A stretch of DNA of 64,000 nt, taken from Theionarchaea archaeon (lineage in GTDB: Archaea > Methanobacteriota_B > Thermococci > Methanofastidiosales > SZ-28-30). The translations under genes and the position numbers were made by a program. The stretch covers positions 89,365-153,364 of the forward strand of contig JACVGT010000019.1 of the NCBI GenBank assembly GCA_018992685.1, in the 5' to 3' direction. The notes beneath the pieces were generated by a model. That model saw only the letters and a list, made by a program, of their open reading frames with translations. It ran no database searches and was not told the DNA's origin. Positions within the stretch are counted from its first letter, which is position 1; every line of letters starts with the position of its first letter. Below, piece after piece: positions 54,638 through 63,963 of the stretch.

Positions 54638-55369
54638 CTAGGAGGTCTTCTTTCTCCTCTCAATCAGCCGTGCCACCACAATACTCACCTCAAACAGAGC
54701 ATACAGGGGGACACCGACAAGGGTCTGTGATACCACAGTGGGATCAGGAGTAATAATCCCTGCCACCACAAAAATGATTACCAGCGCATATTTCCTTTTT
54801 GTCGTGAGAACCTCATGGGTAATGACTCCCAGTTGAGTCAGAACAGCAATAACCAGAGGAAACTGGAAAACTGCTCCAAAAATAAACAACATGGAAAAAA
54901 CAAAGGACAGCGTATTGTCAAGGCCGAAGAGAGGCGTCGACATCCTGTACGAAAAGGAGAAGAAGAACTTCAAAGTCACGGGCAAGATCAGAAAATAGGC
55001 AAAACACGCTCCTGCCAAGAACAGAAAAATGGTGGGTATCAGCGCAGTAATGATCATCTTGCGTTCTTTCCCCGTGAGTCCGGGGGATACAAATGCCCAT
55101 ATTTCATAGATGATAAGGGGAGATGATACCACCACACCACCATATATGGATGCCTTGAACGTGACAAATATGGCCTCCATGGGAGAAAAGGAGTGTAAGG
55201 TAACGTTAATGAGGTTTTGCCGTAGTATTTCAATGAATCGGGGCATAAAAGGGAATAGAGCAGCAGAAGAGGCAATAACAGCAAGTATTATGATAATGAC
55301 CCGCTTTCGTAATTCTTCCAGATGATCAAAAAAGGATAGTTCTTTCTCTGCCATCGTCTCAGTCTTCAT
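54638..55369 (-). CDS. tatC: Twin-arginine translocase subunit TatC
   Basis: 243 residues, six helices. FFDHLEELRKRV near the N-terminus and the SPLIIYEIWAFVSPGLTGKERK loop are diagnostic. Starts at 55369 (overlapping the tatA stop) or 55354 are possible. With TatA it exports folded proteins; no TatB is seen, as is usual in archaea. Confidence 0.95.
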   Translation of the reverse strand: MKTETMAEKELSFFDHLEELRKRVIIIILAVIASSAALFPFMPRFIEILRQNLINVTLHSFSPMEAIFVTFKASIYGGVVVSSPLIIYEIWAFVSPGLTGKERKMIITALIPTIFLFLAGACFAYFLILPVTLKFFFSFSYRMSTPLFGLDNTLSFVFSMLFIFGAVFQFPLVIAVLTQLGVITHEVLTTKRKYALVIIFVVAGIITPDPTVVSQTLVGVPLYALFEVSIVVARLIERRKKTS

Positions 55370-55520
55370 CTGCCGGTTCTTCGATTTCTTTCATAGCTTT
55401 CTTGAATTCTCGTACTGACAATCCCAGGGAACGGGCAAGTTCCGGGAGCTTGGTGGACCCAAACAGCAGTAACAGAATGATGAGAATTAGCACGATTTCT
55501 TGAGTTCCAAGTCCAAACAT
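55359..55520 (-). CDS. tatA: Twin-arginine translocase subunit TatA
   Basis: 53 residues from ATG 55520, with GGTGATTAC before it; the 63-codon version is less likely. One helix (EIVLILIILLLLFGSTKLPELARSLG), then an amphipathic helix and an acidic tail. TATA AACTATTTAAGT lies about 37 bases upstream. Confidence 0.92.
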   Translation of the reverse strand: MFGLGTQEIVLILIILLLLFGSTKLPELARSLGLSVREFKKAMKEIEEPADED

Positions 55521-55685
55521 GTAATCACCTGCTGTGACTATTCCATGCAAACTTAAATAGTTTGTGAGAGTTGGTGTGGGAGTGAAACTGAAAGGATGGC
55601 AATACTCTCAGGAGAGTTCCACATGGCAATGCAGATAGCTGTGGAGGATGAGGGGAACGGACAGAACCGAATTAGGTGTCGAAAG

Positions 55686-55697
55686 GCTTAAATAGCT
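55686..55697 (+). promoter_or_regulatory. TATA box of the tRNA-Arg/tRNA-Gln pair
   Basis: GGCTTAAATAGC about 27 bases before the first base of tRNA-Arg. tRNA-Gln follows within two bases of the CCA, so both probably come from one transcript. Confidence 0.6.
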
Positions 55698-55717
55698 ATC
55701 ACAGGTAAGAAAATTGA

Positions 55718-55806
55718 GGACCCGTAGCCTAGCGGATATGGCGGCAGCCTTCTATTGTAGCACAGAAGAGAGCTGCAGATCGGGGGTTCGAATCCCTCCG
55801 GGTCCG
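55718..55806 (+). tRNA. tRNA-Arg (TCT) with a 16-base intron
   Basis: Acceptor GGACCCG/CGGGTCC, anticodon stem GCAGC/GCTGC, loop CTTCTA+A with anticodon TCT, T loop TTCGAAT. A 16-base insert (55755-55770) sits between positions 37 and 38, the canonical archaeal intron site. Discriminator G, followed by an encoded CCA (55807-55809). Confidence 0.9.
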
Positions 55807-55810
55807 CCAC

Positions 55811-55883
55811 AGCCGGGTAGGGTAGGGGACAATCCTGCGGGACTCTGGATCCTGCGACCGCGGTTCGAATCCGCGCCCGGCTA
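55811..55883 (+). tRNA. tRNA-Gln (CTG)
   Basis: Acceptor AGCCGGG/CCCGGCT, anticodon stem CGGGA/TCCTG, loop CTCTGGA (anticodon CTG), T arm CGCGG-TTCGAAT-CCGCG, discriminator A, encoded CCA (55884-55886). It starts two bases after the CCA of tRNA-Arg. Confidence 0.88.
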
Positions 55884-55886
55884 CCA

Positions 55887-56219
55887 TTTTCATTACCCAG
55901 ACTCCATCATCTAATCCTGATCAGCACGTGTCACGTGATTACTGACGAATAGTTGCCACAATAAAAAAAGGGAAGAAGAGAGTCCCGTGTTTAAGAAAAA
56001 AGAGAGGAAGGTTGTGGAATTCTTGAGGACTCCACTTCTTCCACGAACCGTTTGTCGCCAAAAAGAGCGAGCAGGAGTTTCCTCCTGCCCATGTCAGTCA
56101 CGTGCTCCAAAGCCATCACCTGACATCAGTGTCTACAAAAATCATAAAAGGTTTAGGTGTGTCAAAAATCCAGCAGACTGAGACAAAAACGCTATATACG
56201 CCATAGTATACAAGATATC
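55887..56219. other. Spacer between the tRNA pair and adenine deaminase
   Basis: 333 bases, no gene seen. Two CACGTG words separated by one base (CACGTG-T-CACGTG, about 55925-55937) form a short direct and inverted repeat. An A-rich run follows. The TATA-like GCTATATACG (about 56192-56201) belongs to the next gene. Confidence 0.45.
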
Positions 56220-57827
56220 ATGGACATCAAAGGAATTCTGGTTAATGTGTTCACAGGGGACATGTATCCTGTCCAAGTTGAATTCTCCAGTAGGATTATC
56301 TCTATCAAAAAAATCAACGAAGAGTCACCTGTGTACATTCTTCCAGGGTTCATAGACTCCCACATCCACATTGAAAGCTCCATGTTGTGTCCTTCTCGAT
56401 TCGCAGAGGCTGTGGTTCCACGAGGAACTACCTGTACTGTTTCTGATCCCCACGAAATAGCCAATGTAATGGGGATGGCAGGTGTGGCCTACATGATGGA
56501 GGACACATCGGTGCTCAAGGTGTACTATACCGCTCCCTCATGTGTCCCTGCCACTGCTTATGAGACTGCAGGAGCTGTCCTCACTGCACAGGATATCAAA
56601 GAACTGTTTACAGAATATGGGCTGATCGCCCTTGGAGAGGTCATGAATTATCCCGCAGTTGTCCAGGGAGATAAGGCTATCCTTGGAAAGATTGAGATGG
56701 CAAGACAATGCAGCAGGCCGATAGATGGTCATGCACCTGGGCTATCCGGTGAGCCCCTTCAAAAGTATCTGTACCACGGAATCTCTACAGACCATGAATG
56801 TACCACGTACCAGGAAGCGCAGGAAAAACAGAACCTGGGCATGAGAATCATGATTCGAGAAGGAACTGCCTCCAAGAATCTTACTGACTTACTGGGATTG
56901 AAGTATGAGACCTGTTTTCTGGTTTCTGACGATCTTCACCCTGAAGATCTCAAGAAGGGCCACATTGACACTCTGCTGAAGAAGGCAGTCTCTCATGGTA
57001 TTGATCCAGTGACCGCAGTGAAAATGGTCACCATTAATCCAGCCAGCCATTACAAGTTGAATGCAGGTGCCATTGCTCCGGGAAGAGAAGCTGACATCGT
57101 TATTGTTGATAACCTAAAGACGTTCTCAGTAAGAAAAGTATTCATCGATGGAGTGCTCGTGGCGCAGGATGGAAAACCTCTTTTTTCAGCAAGTCCAACC
57201 CCGGTGCAGACAACGTTCAGAGCACAGAAGAAACTCCCTGAGGATTTTGCCATCCCGAGTACGGGAGGTGACGCTGCTCTGGTCAGGGTCATCAGAATCA
57301 CAGAAGACCAGCTCTACACTGCTGAAGAGCAACATGTAGTACCCTGTTCACAGGGAAGAGTTCTCCCAGATACACCGCAGGACATACTCAAATTGGTGGT
57401 AGTTGAGCGCTACGGTCACAACAGGATAGGAAAAGGGTTTGTCAAAGGATTTGGCCTGCAAAGAGGAGCTATTGCCACCAGTGTTGCACATGATTCCCAT
57501 AATATTGTTGCAGCCGGGGTTTCTGACACTGCTCTTGCCCAGGTGGTCAACGCGATCATTGAGTGTGGTGGTGGGATTGTCGCCTGTGACAAAACGTGCA
57601 AGGTGCTGGAACTACCAGTTGCAGGACTCATGTCTCACGAACCATTGAACACAGTTGCTGAAGCTCATAGAACGGTGCAGGACTATGCCGGTGAGCTGGG
57701 CTGTGTGTTGCAGAACCCATTCATGCACCTGTCGTTCCTTGCCTTGCTGGTTATCCCTGAGCTGAAGCTCTCTGACAGAGGACTCTTCGATGTGAGAACC
57801 TTCTCTTTTGTTGATGTGATTGTATGA
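56220..57827 (+). CDS. ade: Adenine deaminase
   Basis: 535 residues from the leaderless ATG 56220. Amidohydrolase metal motif FIDSHIHIESS, then GTTCTVSDPHEIANVMG and DGHAPGLSG, and the C-terminal Ade domain (RYGHNRIGKGFVKGFGL, ATSVAHDSHNIVAAGVSD). It converts adenine to hypoxanthine for purine salvage. Normal length. The stop overlaps the Trm1 start (ATGATGA). Confidence 0.95.
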   Translation: MDIKGILVNVFTGDMYPVQVEFSSRIISIKKINEESPVYILPGFIDSHIHIESSMLCPSRFAEAVVPRGTTCTVSDPHEIANVMGMAGVAYMMEDTSVLKVYYTAPSCVPATAYETAGAVLTAQDIKELFTEYGLIALGEVMNYPAVVQGDKAILGKIEMARQCSRPIDGHAPGLSGEPLQKYLYHGISTDHECTTYQEAQEKQNLGMRIMIREGTASKNLTDLLGLKYETCFLVSDDLHPEDLKKGHIDTLLKKAVSHGIDPVTAVKMVTINPASHYKLNAGAIAPGREADIVIVDNLKTFSVRKVFIDGVLVAQDGKPLFSASPTPVQTTFRAQKKLPEDFAIPSTGGDAALVRVIRITEDQLYTAEEQHVVPCSQGRVLPDTPQDILKLVVVERYGHNRIGKGFVKGFGLQRGAIATSVAHDSHNIVAAGVSDTALAQVVNAIIECGGGIVACDKTCKVLELPVAGLMSHEPLNTVAEAHRTVQDYAGELGCVLQNPFMHLSFLALLVIPELKLSDRGLFDVRTFSFVDVIV

Positions 57828-58876
57828 TGAAATTTACTGAAGGCAAAGCTGTTATCACGGTTCCTGAATTTGAGAAAATCACCTCTAAATCTGAAGTATT
57901 CTACAACCCTGACATGTCATATGATCGTGAGCTGTCTCTCATCATGTTCAAGGCCTCGCACAAGAGAAAGGTTTGTGATGCATTTTCTGGATCAGGAATA
58001 CGGGCCATTCTGTATGCGTTGGAAGGTGCCCACGTCACTGCCAATGACAGAAACCCCTGTGCTCTGACCTCCATCAAAGAGAATGCGGAATTGAACAACG
58101 TTTCTCTGACTGTGTGCAATGAGGATGCCAATCTCCTGCTGAGGAGAGAAACATTTGAGGTCATTGATGTGGACCCTTTTGGGTCCCCTGTTTACTATCT
58201 GGATTCTGTGGTCAACGGGTTGGACTATGATTCTTACTTATTTGTCACTGCCACGGATGTAAAAGCTCTGTGCGGCTTTGCCGGAAAAGCTGCTCTCCGG
58301 AAGTATGGCATTAAGACTGTAAAGACTCCTTTTTCCAAAGAATTAGGGGCTAGGGTATTGGTCACTGCCATTCTCAGGGAAGCAGCCAAGTACGGGATAG
58401 GATTTGAGGTGTTGCTCTCATACTGGAAAATGCACTATATCAGAGTGTTCATGCATACCCAACACAGTAAGAAAGCTGCCTTCACCTGTATGAATATGGT
58501 AAACCCTGTCTACGTGTGTGCATGCGGGTGGTTCTCTTCCCGAACGGCAGAATTCTGTCCGTATTGTGGAAGGGAAACTCAGTGCATAGCCTCTGTGTAC
58601 CTGGGACCCTTGAAGAGTGATAGATTCTTGCATGATATAGCGGGTCACGATCTTATTGATCGTGTGAAAAGAGAGCTCGATACCCCTTTCTACCACGATA
58701 CACACTATCTTGCTTCCTTTCATGGGTTTCAACCCCCACGAGTAAAAGATCTTATTGAACGTCTTGTGATGAAAGGGTACCAAGCTTCTCCTACTGTTTT
58801 TTGTTCCACTGGTGTGAAAAGCGATGCCCCTTTTGACGAGGTTGTGAAGACGTGTTTTGACCTGCAGACGTTTTGA
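57824..58876 (+). CDS. trm1: tRNA (guanine-26-N2)-dimethyltransferase Trm1
   Basis: 350 residues. FTEGKAVITVPEFEKITSKSEVFYNPDM at the start, the SAM site DAFSGSGIRAI, the catalytic DVDPFGSP, and a four-cysteine zinc site (CACGWF...CPYCG). It methylates G26 of tRNA. Start at 57824 or the adjacent ATG 57827. Translationally coupled to adenine deaminase. Confidence 0.95.
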   Translation: MMKFTEGKAVITVPEFEKITSKSEVFYNPDMSYDRELSLIMFKASHKRKVCDAFSGSGIRAILYALEGAHVTANDRNPCALTSIKENAELNNVSLTVCNEDANLLLRRETFEVIDVDPFGSPVYYLDSVVNGLDYDSYLFVTATDVKALCGFAGKAALRKYGIKTVKTPFSKELGARVLVTAILREAAKYGIGFEVLLSYWKMHYIRVFMHTQHSKKAAFTCMNMVNPVYVCACGWFSSRTAEFCPYCGRETQCIASVYLGPLKSDRFLHDIAGHDLIDRVKRELDTPFYHDTHYLASFHGFQPPRVKDLIERLVMKGYQASPTVFCSTGVKSDAPFDEVVKTCFDLQTF

Positions 58877-59158
58877 GCCACTCCGGACGTTCGCAGGTAC
58901 GAAGTCTTGCAGACACATCATCGCCACCTCTTCACGGCTGCCACCCAGAAACAACATTCCATTGTGGTGATCCACAGGGGATGTGAGAGAAGAGTGCACA
59001 TGTCTTTTGTGCACATACAGATATGGTTTCGAGTTTCACACGTTGAGGCTCATGAGAGCGGAGTGTCACAAGCAGTGGATATCATCCTCCATGAAGTAAA
59101 ATCCACTCTGACCGTGAGAGTCAACAAGGTTTATATTAACCCTTGGCAATTGTCATGC

Positions 59159-60739
59159 ATGGACATTTCCCAGATTCTCCAGAACGGGGAAACTTCCAAC
59201 ATCGAATTCAAATCCACGCTCACCAGTGAGCATCTGGAAAAAGACAGAATTGAGCGGCTGGTCGCCCAGATGAGATATCGCCTGGACTCTGGCAAGGGGA
59301 CTGCTTTCTACATACTGGGAGTCTACGATGATGGCACTCCCTGTGAAGCAACGCAACAGCAACTGCAGCAGACTCTGGATATCATCAGCACAGCAGCCCA
59401 AGAAGCGGATGCTCGAATAACAAGAGTGGAGACTTTCAATGAAAGAGGCCACCTCCTGAGAGTTACTATCCAGCAGGAAGGGAAAGACAGAAAAAAACAC
59501 CTGATCGTGGGAACGATCGGCCATGTGGACCACGGAAAATCAACGTTACTGGGCAGTCTGACCACAGGGTACCCTGATGACGGAAAGGGGAAAACCAGGA
59601 TGTTTTCAGACTTCCTCCCACACGAGATTGAACGCGGACTATCTGCTGAATTGTCCCATCTCATCTACGGGTTTGCTCAGAATGGTGAGGTCCTGACAAT
59701 GCGTAACCCTCTTGATAAGAAAGAAATGGCGCAGCTCATTGACCAGTGCCACAAATTCATTTCCTTTGTAGACTGCCCGGGGCATGCACCCTGGCTGAAG
59801 ACGACCATCAGAGGAGTTCTGGGGCAGAAAATAGACTACGCCCTCTTGACAGTAGCAGCCGAGGACGGCGTCACCCCCATCACCAAAGAGCATCTGGGAA
59901 TTGCTTTTGGGATGAAATACCCTGTTCTGGTGGCTATCACCATGGTGGACAAGGTACCAGAAGAGAGAGTGAAGGCAGTGGAGGAGGAATTGTTTCGTCT
60001 GGTACGAAGTGTGGGCCACATACCATACAGGATTAGAGAGAAGGAGGATGTTTCTCTGATAGCAGACAAGGTTGCAGATGGAATCCTGGTCCCCATCTTA
60101 AGAACGTCTGCTATTACCATGAAGGGACTCGACCTTCTGAGTTATCTCTTATTCAAGTTACCTTCAACAGCCACGGAAGAGGAATTCAGGAGACCCTTCC
60201 TGTTGTACATTGACAAGGTATTCTCAGTGAGAGGAGTGGGAACAGTCATTACAGGTACCGTCAGCGAAGGTCTGGTCAAGAAGGGACAGGATTTGCTCTT
60301 AGGTCCTGTGAAAGGTGAGTTTAAGAAGGTGCGGGCTCTTTCAATCATGCAGCATCACTATCTCATGAACCAGGCGACAGTGGGAGACCTCATAGGAATT
60401 GCCATTAAAGGAGTGAAATTTGATGATATAAAGAGGGGCATGGTGGCCACTGATGCCGATTCGGTGAGGTGTTCGAGGGAATTCGAAGCTGAAGTGCTAA
60501 TACTCAACCATCCTACCCGAATAAAGGAAGGATATGAACCTATCATTCATTTAAAGACTGTTTCCGAGAGTGCGAAATTCCTGGAAATCTACGATAAAGA
60601 ATTCCTGTGTACTGGGGACATGGCCAGGGTAAGAGTGAGGTTCAAATACAATTCACATTACATTAGAGAGGGAGATCAGTTTCTTTTCAGGGAGAGCAGA
60701 TCCAAAGGACTGGGGGGAATAACCAGAATATGTGACTAG
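59159..60739 (+). CDS. GTPBP1-like translational GTPase
   Basis: 526 residues from the leaderless ATG 59159 (TATA GTTTATATTAA about 26 bases upstream). A 110-residue N-terminal domain (SEHLEKDRIERLVAQMRYRLDSGKGTAFYILGVYDDG) precedes an EF-1A-type G domain: GHVDHGKST, DCPGHA and ITMVDK. Two beta-barrel domains follow. The N-terminal block identifies the GTPBP1/GTPBP2 family rather than SelB or EF-1A. It may act in ribosome rescue or mRNA surveillance, as in eukaryotes (inference). Confidence 0.85.
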   Translation: MDISQILQNGETSNIEFKSTLTSEHLEKDRIERLVAQMRYRLDSGKGTAFYILGVYDDGTPCEATQQQLQQTLDIISTAAQEADARITRVETFNERGHLLRVTIQQEGKDRKKHLIVGTIGHVDHGKSTLLGSLTTGYPDDGKGKTRMFSDFLPHEIERGLSAELSHLIYGFAQNGEVLTMRNPLDKKEMAQLIDQCHKFISFVDCPGHAPWLKTTIRGVLGQKIDYALLTVAAEDGVTPITKEHLGIAFGMKYPVLVAITMVDKVPEERVKAVEEELFRLVRSVGHIPYRIREKEDVSLIADKVADGILVPILRTSAITMKGLDLLSYLLFKLPSTATEEEFRRPFLLYIDKVFSVRGVGTVITGTVSEGLVKKGQDLLLGPVKGEFKKVRALSIMQHHYLMNQATVGDLIGIAIKGVKFDDIKRGMVATDADSVRCSREFEAEVLILNHPTRIKEGYEPIIHLKTVSESAKFLEIYDKEFLCTGDMARVRVRFKYNSHYIREGDQFLFRESRSKGLGGITRICD

Positions 60740-60750
60740 TGGGTCTAATT

Positions 60751-61575
60751 ATGAACAAAGGCATCATATTGGCAGGAATTGCTGGAGTCTTATGGGGGAC
60801 CATTCCCATCGCTGTGAAACAGGTGTATGCTACTGGTTCTGCCACAGCTCTCGAGATGAGTTTCTTCAGGTTTGTGGTTGCTGCAGCACTTGTTGGTGGA
60901 CTGACCAGGGCAAGAAACCAGCCTGTTCTTCTCAAGAATAGGTGGTCTGTGCTCATGGGGTTCTGGGGAATCTTTTGGATGTCATTCATCAGTTTTTATG
61001 GCATCCAGTACACGTCCGCTGTTAATGCCACCATCCTGTTCAATTCCAATCCGTTAATGGTGGCGGTGCTGGTCATGGCGCTCCGGTGGGAAACGGTAAC
61101 TGCAAAGACAATTGGGGGAGTGATACTGGGAATTGTAGGAGTGTGTGCGGTTTCAGGGATGAGGGCTGACGTGCACATCCTTGGAGACGTCCTGGTTTTG
61201 GCAGGTGCCCTCGGATGGGCAGTGTACACGATCCTGGGCTACAAATTGAAAGCATATGCCAGTTTCACAGTGACGTCAAGCAGTTTCTTGTGGGGTCTTC
61301 CGTTCTTCGTGATATTCTTCAGAGAGATGCCAGCCATTTCGAATGTTGGTTGGCTGTGGATTCTCTATATTGGGTTGATACCTACTGCTTTTGCCTTTGC
61401 CTGCTATGTGAGAGCTGTAGACCTGATAGGATCAACTCATGCAGCCGTGTTTCAATACCTGGCCCCTGTGGTGGCGGTAATCATATCCGTTGGGTGTGGA
61501 CTGGAGCAAGTGACCCTTCTTCAGGTGGCTGGCGTCGTCATGATAATTGGAGGAATAGAGCTGGTCAGGAAGTAG
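60751..61575 (+). CDS. EamA/DMT-family transporter
   Basis: 274 residues from ATG 60751 (GTG 60739 overlaps the previous stop and is possible). Ten helices in two EamA repeats (ILAGIAGVLWGTIPIAVKQV and LVLAGALGWAVYTILGYKL). The repeats end in NSNPLMVAVLVMAL and YLAPVVAVIISV. It exports or imports a small metabolite; the substrate is not evident. Confidence 0.88.
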   Translation: MNKGIILAGIAGVLWGTIPIAVKQVYATGSATALEMSFFRFVVAAALVGGLTRARNQPVLLKNRWSVLMGFWGIFWMSFISFYGIQYTSAVNATILFNSNPLMVAVLVMALRWETVTAKTIGGVILGIVGVCAVSGMRADVHILGDVLVLAGALGWAVYTILGYKLKAYASFTVTSSSFLWGLPFFVIFFREMPAISNVGWLWILYIGLIPTAFAFACYVRAVDLIGSTHAAVFQYLAPVVAVIISVGCGLEQVTLLQVAGVVMIIGGIELVRK

Positions 61576-61639
61576 GGGGGACTGAAGACAGTTCCAGGAA
61601 TCCCTATCTCAAAGTCTTCAGGAGAAGGGTTTACGCAGC

Positions 61640-63799
61640 TCAGGAAGGCTGCCACTCATCTGCTCTTTCCTCTACAGGCGAATTAAGGTTTTCCTGAGGT
61701 GTCCTGTGTATTTTGAAGACCTTGACTGTGCCAAAATCAGCTACTTCCTCAAAATAGTGCAGTCCGCCTCCATTGAAAAAGAACAATTGTACCATCATGG
61801 TATCCATGGCATCAGAGGGGATCAAGATAGCCAATGAATCTGAACCAAACCAGACAACACCCAGGGTGCCATTCACTCGTGTCAGAAAATATGTAGTTCC
61901 ATTCGCCGCATACACCGTCCCCTGGGTAGACACCAGAGACTGTCCTTCCAGGATGTAGCTATGATACTCCCCCTGAGTCTCGAATATCATAATGTTCCCG
62001 ACTGCAGTGGAATACAGGTGTTCTGTGACCTGAGGCCTCAAAACAGTTCCCACCGGAAAAGCTCCATAGAGGTAGGTAGCCTCACCTTCTCCCGTGACGT
62101 AATCCCATGTCCCAAGGTAGGAGACCACATCAAACAGCATCGCTGTCCTGGAATCCAGGACCAAATACGCATCCTGTCCCTCTACAGCGAAAGGACCCAT
62201 TTCCGCTTCTAGCAATTCCAATCCCTTCTCCCCCGGAGGATACGGCCGCACCCGTCTTGCCTCATCAACACTGTCAAACCCATACACTTCCTGGACTGCA
62301 ATCTTCTCAGTGTTCGTATTCAGGATCGTCCCGAATTTGAGCAGCCTCCAGTAGATATCATAGTGCCCGCCGTTCATCACTGACCTTCGTTCCGCAATGG
62401 ACTCTATCCAGTATCCATACTCCCAGTCCGATATCACCACACTCCCAGTGGGGGTATTCTCTCGTATCCACAGGAGCGCATCCCACCAATCATCACTCAT
62501 TTCACTTGCAGCTGTACCTGCCCCTCGAGCTGTGACGCACACCGGGACCATCAGGGCTACCATCAGGCACACGGCCACCAACTTCCTTCCTGGAGACCCC
62601 TTTGCAATGAAGTCCCATATTCCTGACAGCGCAACTCCTGAGACAATGAGCACAGGTATCATCAGGATCAAGAGGAATCTCACACCTGAAAGGGACATCA
62701 AAATCGCTCCTGCAAGATAAAGACTTATAAATAGGAACCTGTTGAGTGAATTCTTCTGCTTCAGCAGAACATACAAGCCAACAGGGGCCAGGAATAGTCC
62801 AACAGTGAAGTATTCAAGAAGATATTCCAGAGTAACAGGCTGCCTCTGGGAAATGAATGGTCCAATATTTGGATAGAGTGCACCTCTTGTTTCCGAGACA
62901 GGTTGCGAAAGGCTGAGACTACCGGCAGCCCTGGACAGAAATTCCTCCCGGTAGAGTATGATCAGAAGAACACTCAAGACCCCGAGAATCACAACACGTT
63001 GTCGACCGGGGTACTTGAACGTCGCAAGGAGTAAGAGAGCAGCTACCCCCAGGATGGCACCCTCGATAAAGAAGTGGGAATAAAGACTGTGAGGCAGTGC
63101 GAAAGAGAGAAGTAGTAGACTGACAGGGATCAGATTGACAGGTTCTTTCTTGAGGAATTTGATGAGTATTACGATGAAAGAGGCTCCTCCCAGTAGAAGC
63201 AACAGGTGCCAGTATCCCACCCAGGTCAATTCAAAGAGGAACAGGGACACCCCTGCAAGAACAGCATATGTAGACTTCCACGGATCTGAAAAAGCCTTCA
63301 CCCACAAATAGGTTGAAAGAAGAGAGAAAACAAGGATGAATCCGTCAGTATCTGCAAATCCCATCAAGGTCCTCGTGACTGAATATGCAGTTAATCCAAA
63401 TAAGAGAGCACAGAAAAGGCCCCCTTTGGTGTTGGAGAATTCCTTCCCCACGAGAAAAGCCAGAATAACAAATAAGATCACCGGAATAACTATGGAATAG
63501 CTGCACCACGACAAGAGGTTATGGTTGGTAACCCACCCAAAGAGACGGAATGAATAGGCGAGGAAGTAGGGAAATAAGGGAGGATGTTTGTTACCGGGCT
63601 GGCCAGTGGGCCAGGAGGCCATGTAGTCCCACTCTGGTCTGTGTTCCTCTTCCACAATGGTTCCTGCCATGCGATAATAGTAATAAGGATCATAGCGGAG
63701 GAGACGATTGCTGTCTTCTAGAACGTAGTCAGCTCTCACCACCACGGAAATCCCTATGATAACAATAAGCAGGATGATCGCTTTCTGATTCTCAGACAA
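61640..63799 (-). CDS. aglB: Oligosaccharyltransferase STT3/AglB
   Basis: 719 residues from a TTG at 63799 with GGTGTT upstream. Thirteen or so helices (1-430), then a 290-residue extracellular domain. First metal motif YDPYYYYR (Asp37), second DTD (about 150), external-loop glutamate in PVSETR (Glu303). The acceptor motif usually written WWDYG reads DWEYG (458-462). It transfers glycans from dolichol to Asn in N-X-S/T, probably on the surface proteins encoded in this window. TATA TTTAAATAG lies at about 63833-63841. Confidence 0.92.
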   Translation of the reverse strand: MSENQKAIILLIVIIGISVVVRADYVLEDSNRLLRYDPYYYYRMAGTIVEEEHRPEWDYMASWPTGQPGNKHPPLFPYFLAYSFRLFGWVTNHNLLSWCSYSIVIPVILFVILAFLVGKEFSNTKGGLFCALLFGLTAYSVTRTLMGFADTDGFILVFSLLSTYLWVKAFSDPWKSTYAVLAGVSLFLFELTWVGYWHLLLLLGGASFIVILIKFLKKEPVNLIPVSLLLLSFALPHSLYSHFFIEGAILGVAALLLLATFKYPGRQRVVILGVLSVLLIILYREEFLSRAAGSLSLSQPVSETRGALYPNIGPFISQRQPVTLEYLLEYFTVGLFLAPVGLYVLLKQKNSLNRFLFISLYLAGAILMSLSGVRFLLILMIPVLIVSGVALSGIWDFIAKGSPGRKLVAVCLMVALMVPVCVTARGAGTAASEMSDDWWDALLWIRENTPTGSVVISDWEYGYWIESIAERRSVMNGGHYDIYWRLLKFGTILNTNTEKIAVQEVYGFDSVDEARRVRPYPPGEKGLELLEAEMGPFAVEGQDAYLVLDSRTAMLFDVVSYLGTWDYVTGEGEATYLYGAFPVGTVLRPQVTEHLYSTAVGNIMIFETQGEYHSYILEGQSLVSTQGTVYAANGTTYFLTRVNGTLGVVWFGSDSLAILIPSDAMDTMMVQLFFFNGGGLHYFEEVADFGTVKVFKIHRTPQENLNSPVEERADEWQPS

Positions 63800-63963
63800 G
63801 GCAACACCTGTATTGATGGTTTGATACCACTATTTAAAGATTACGGGTGGGGGGGTTTTGGGACGAAAATAGCTAAATAGCTTTTAAGCCTAAGGGAAGC
63901 AGCTTGCCTTTTCGGTTCCTTTTCTCATGCTCAGGAGAGGTCTTCACTGTTTTAGAGGAGTTT

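Noticed and set aside
58418..59014. 198-codon minus-strand frame over the end of trm1
   Set aside because: It lies opposite conserved trm1 sequence and has no family resemblance or start signals.
59159..60739. SelB-type selenocysteine elongation factor
   Set aside because: The GTPase core looks similar, but the N-terminal block (EKDRIERLVAQMRYRL..FYILGVYDDG) is that of GTPBP1-like proteins, SelB's C-terminal winged helices are absent, and no gene here has an in-frame TGA in need of recoding.
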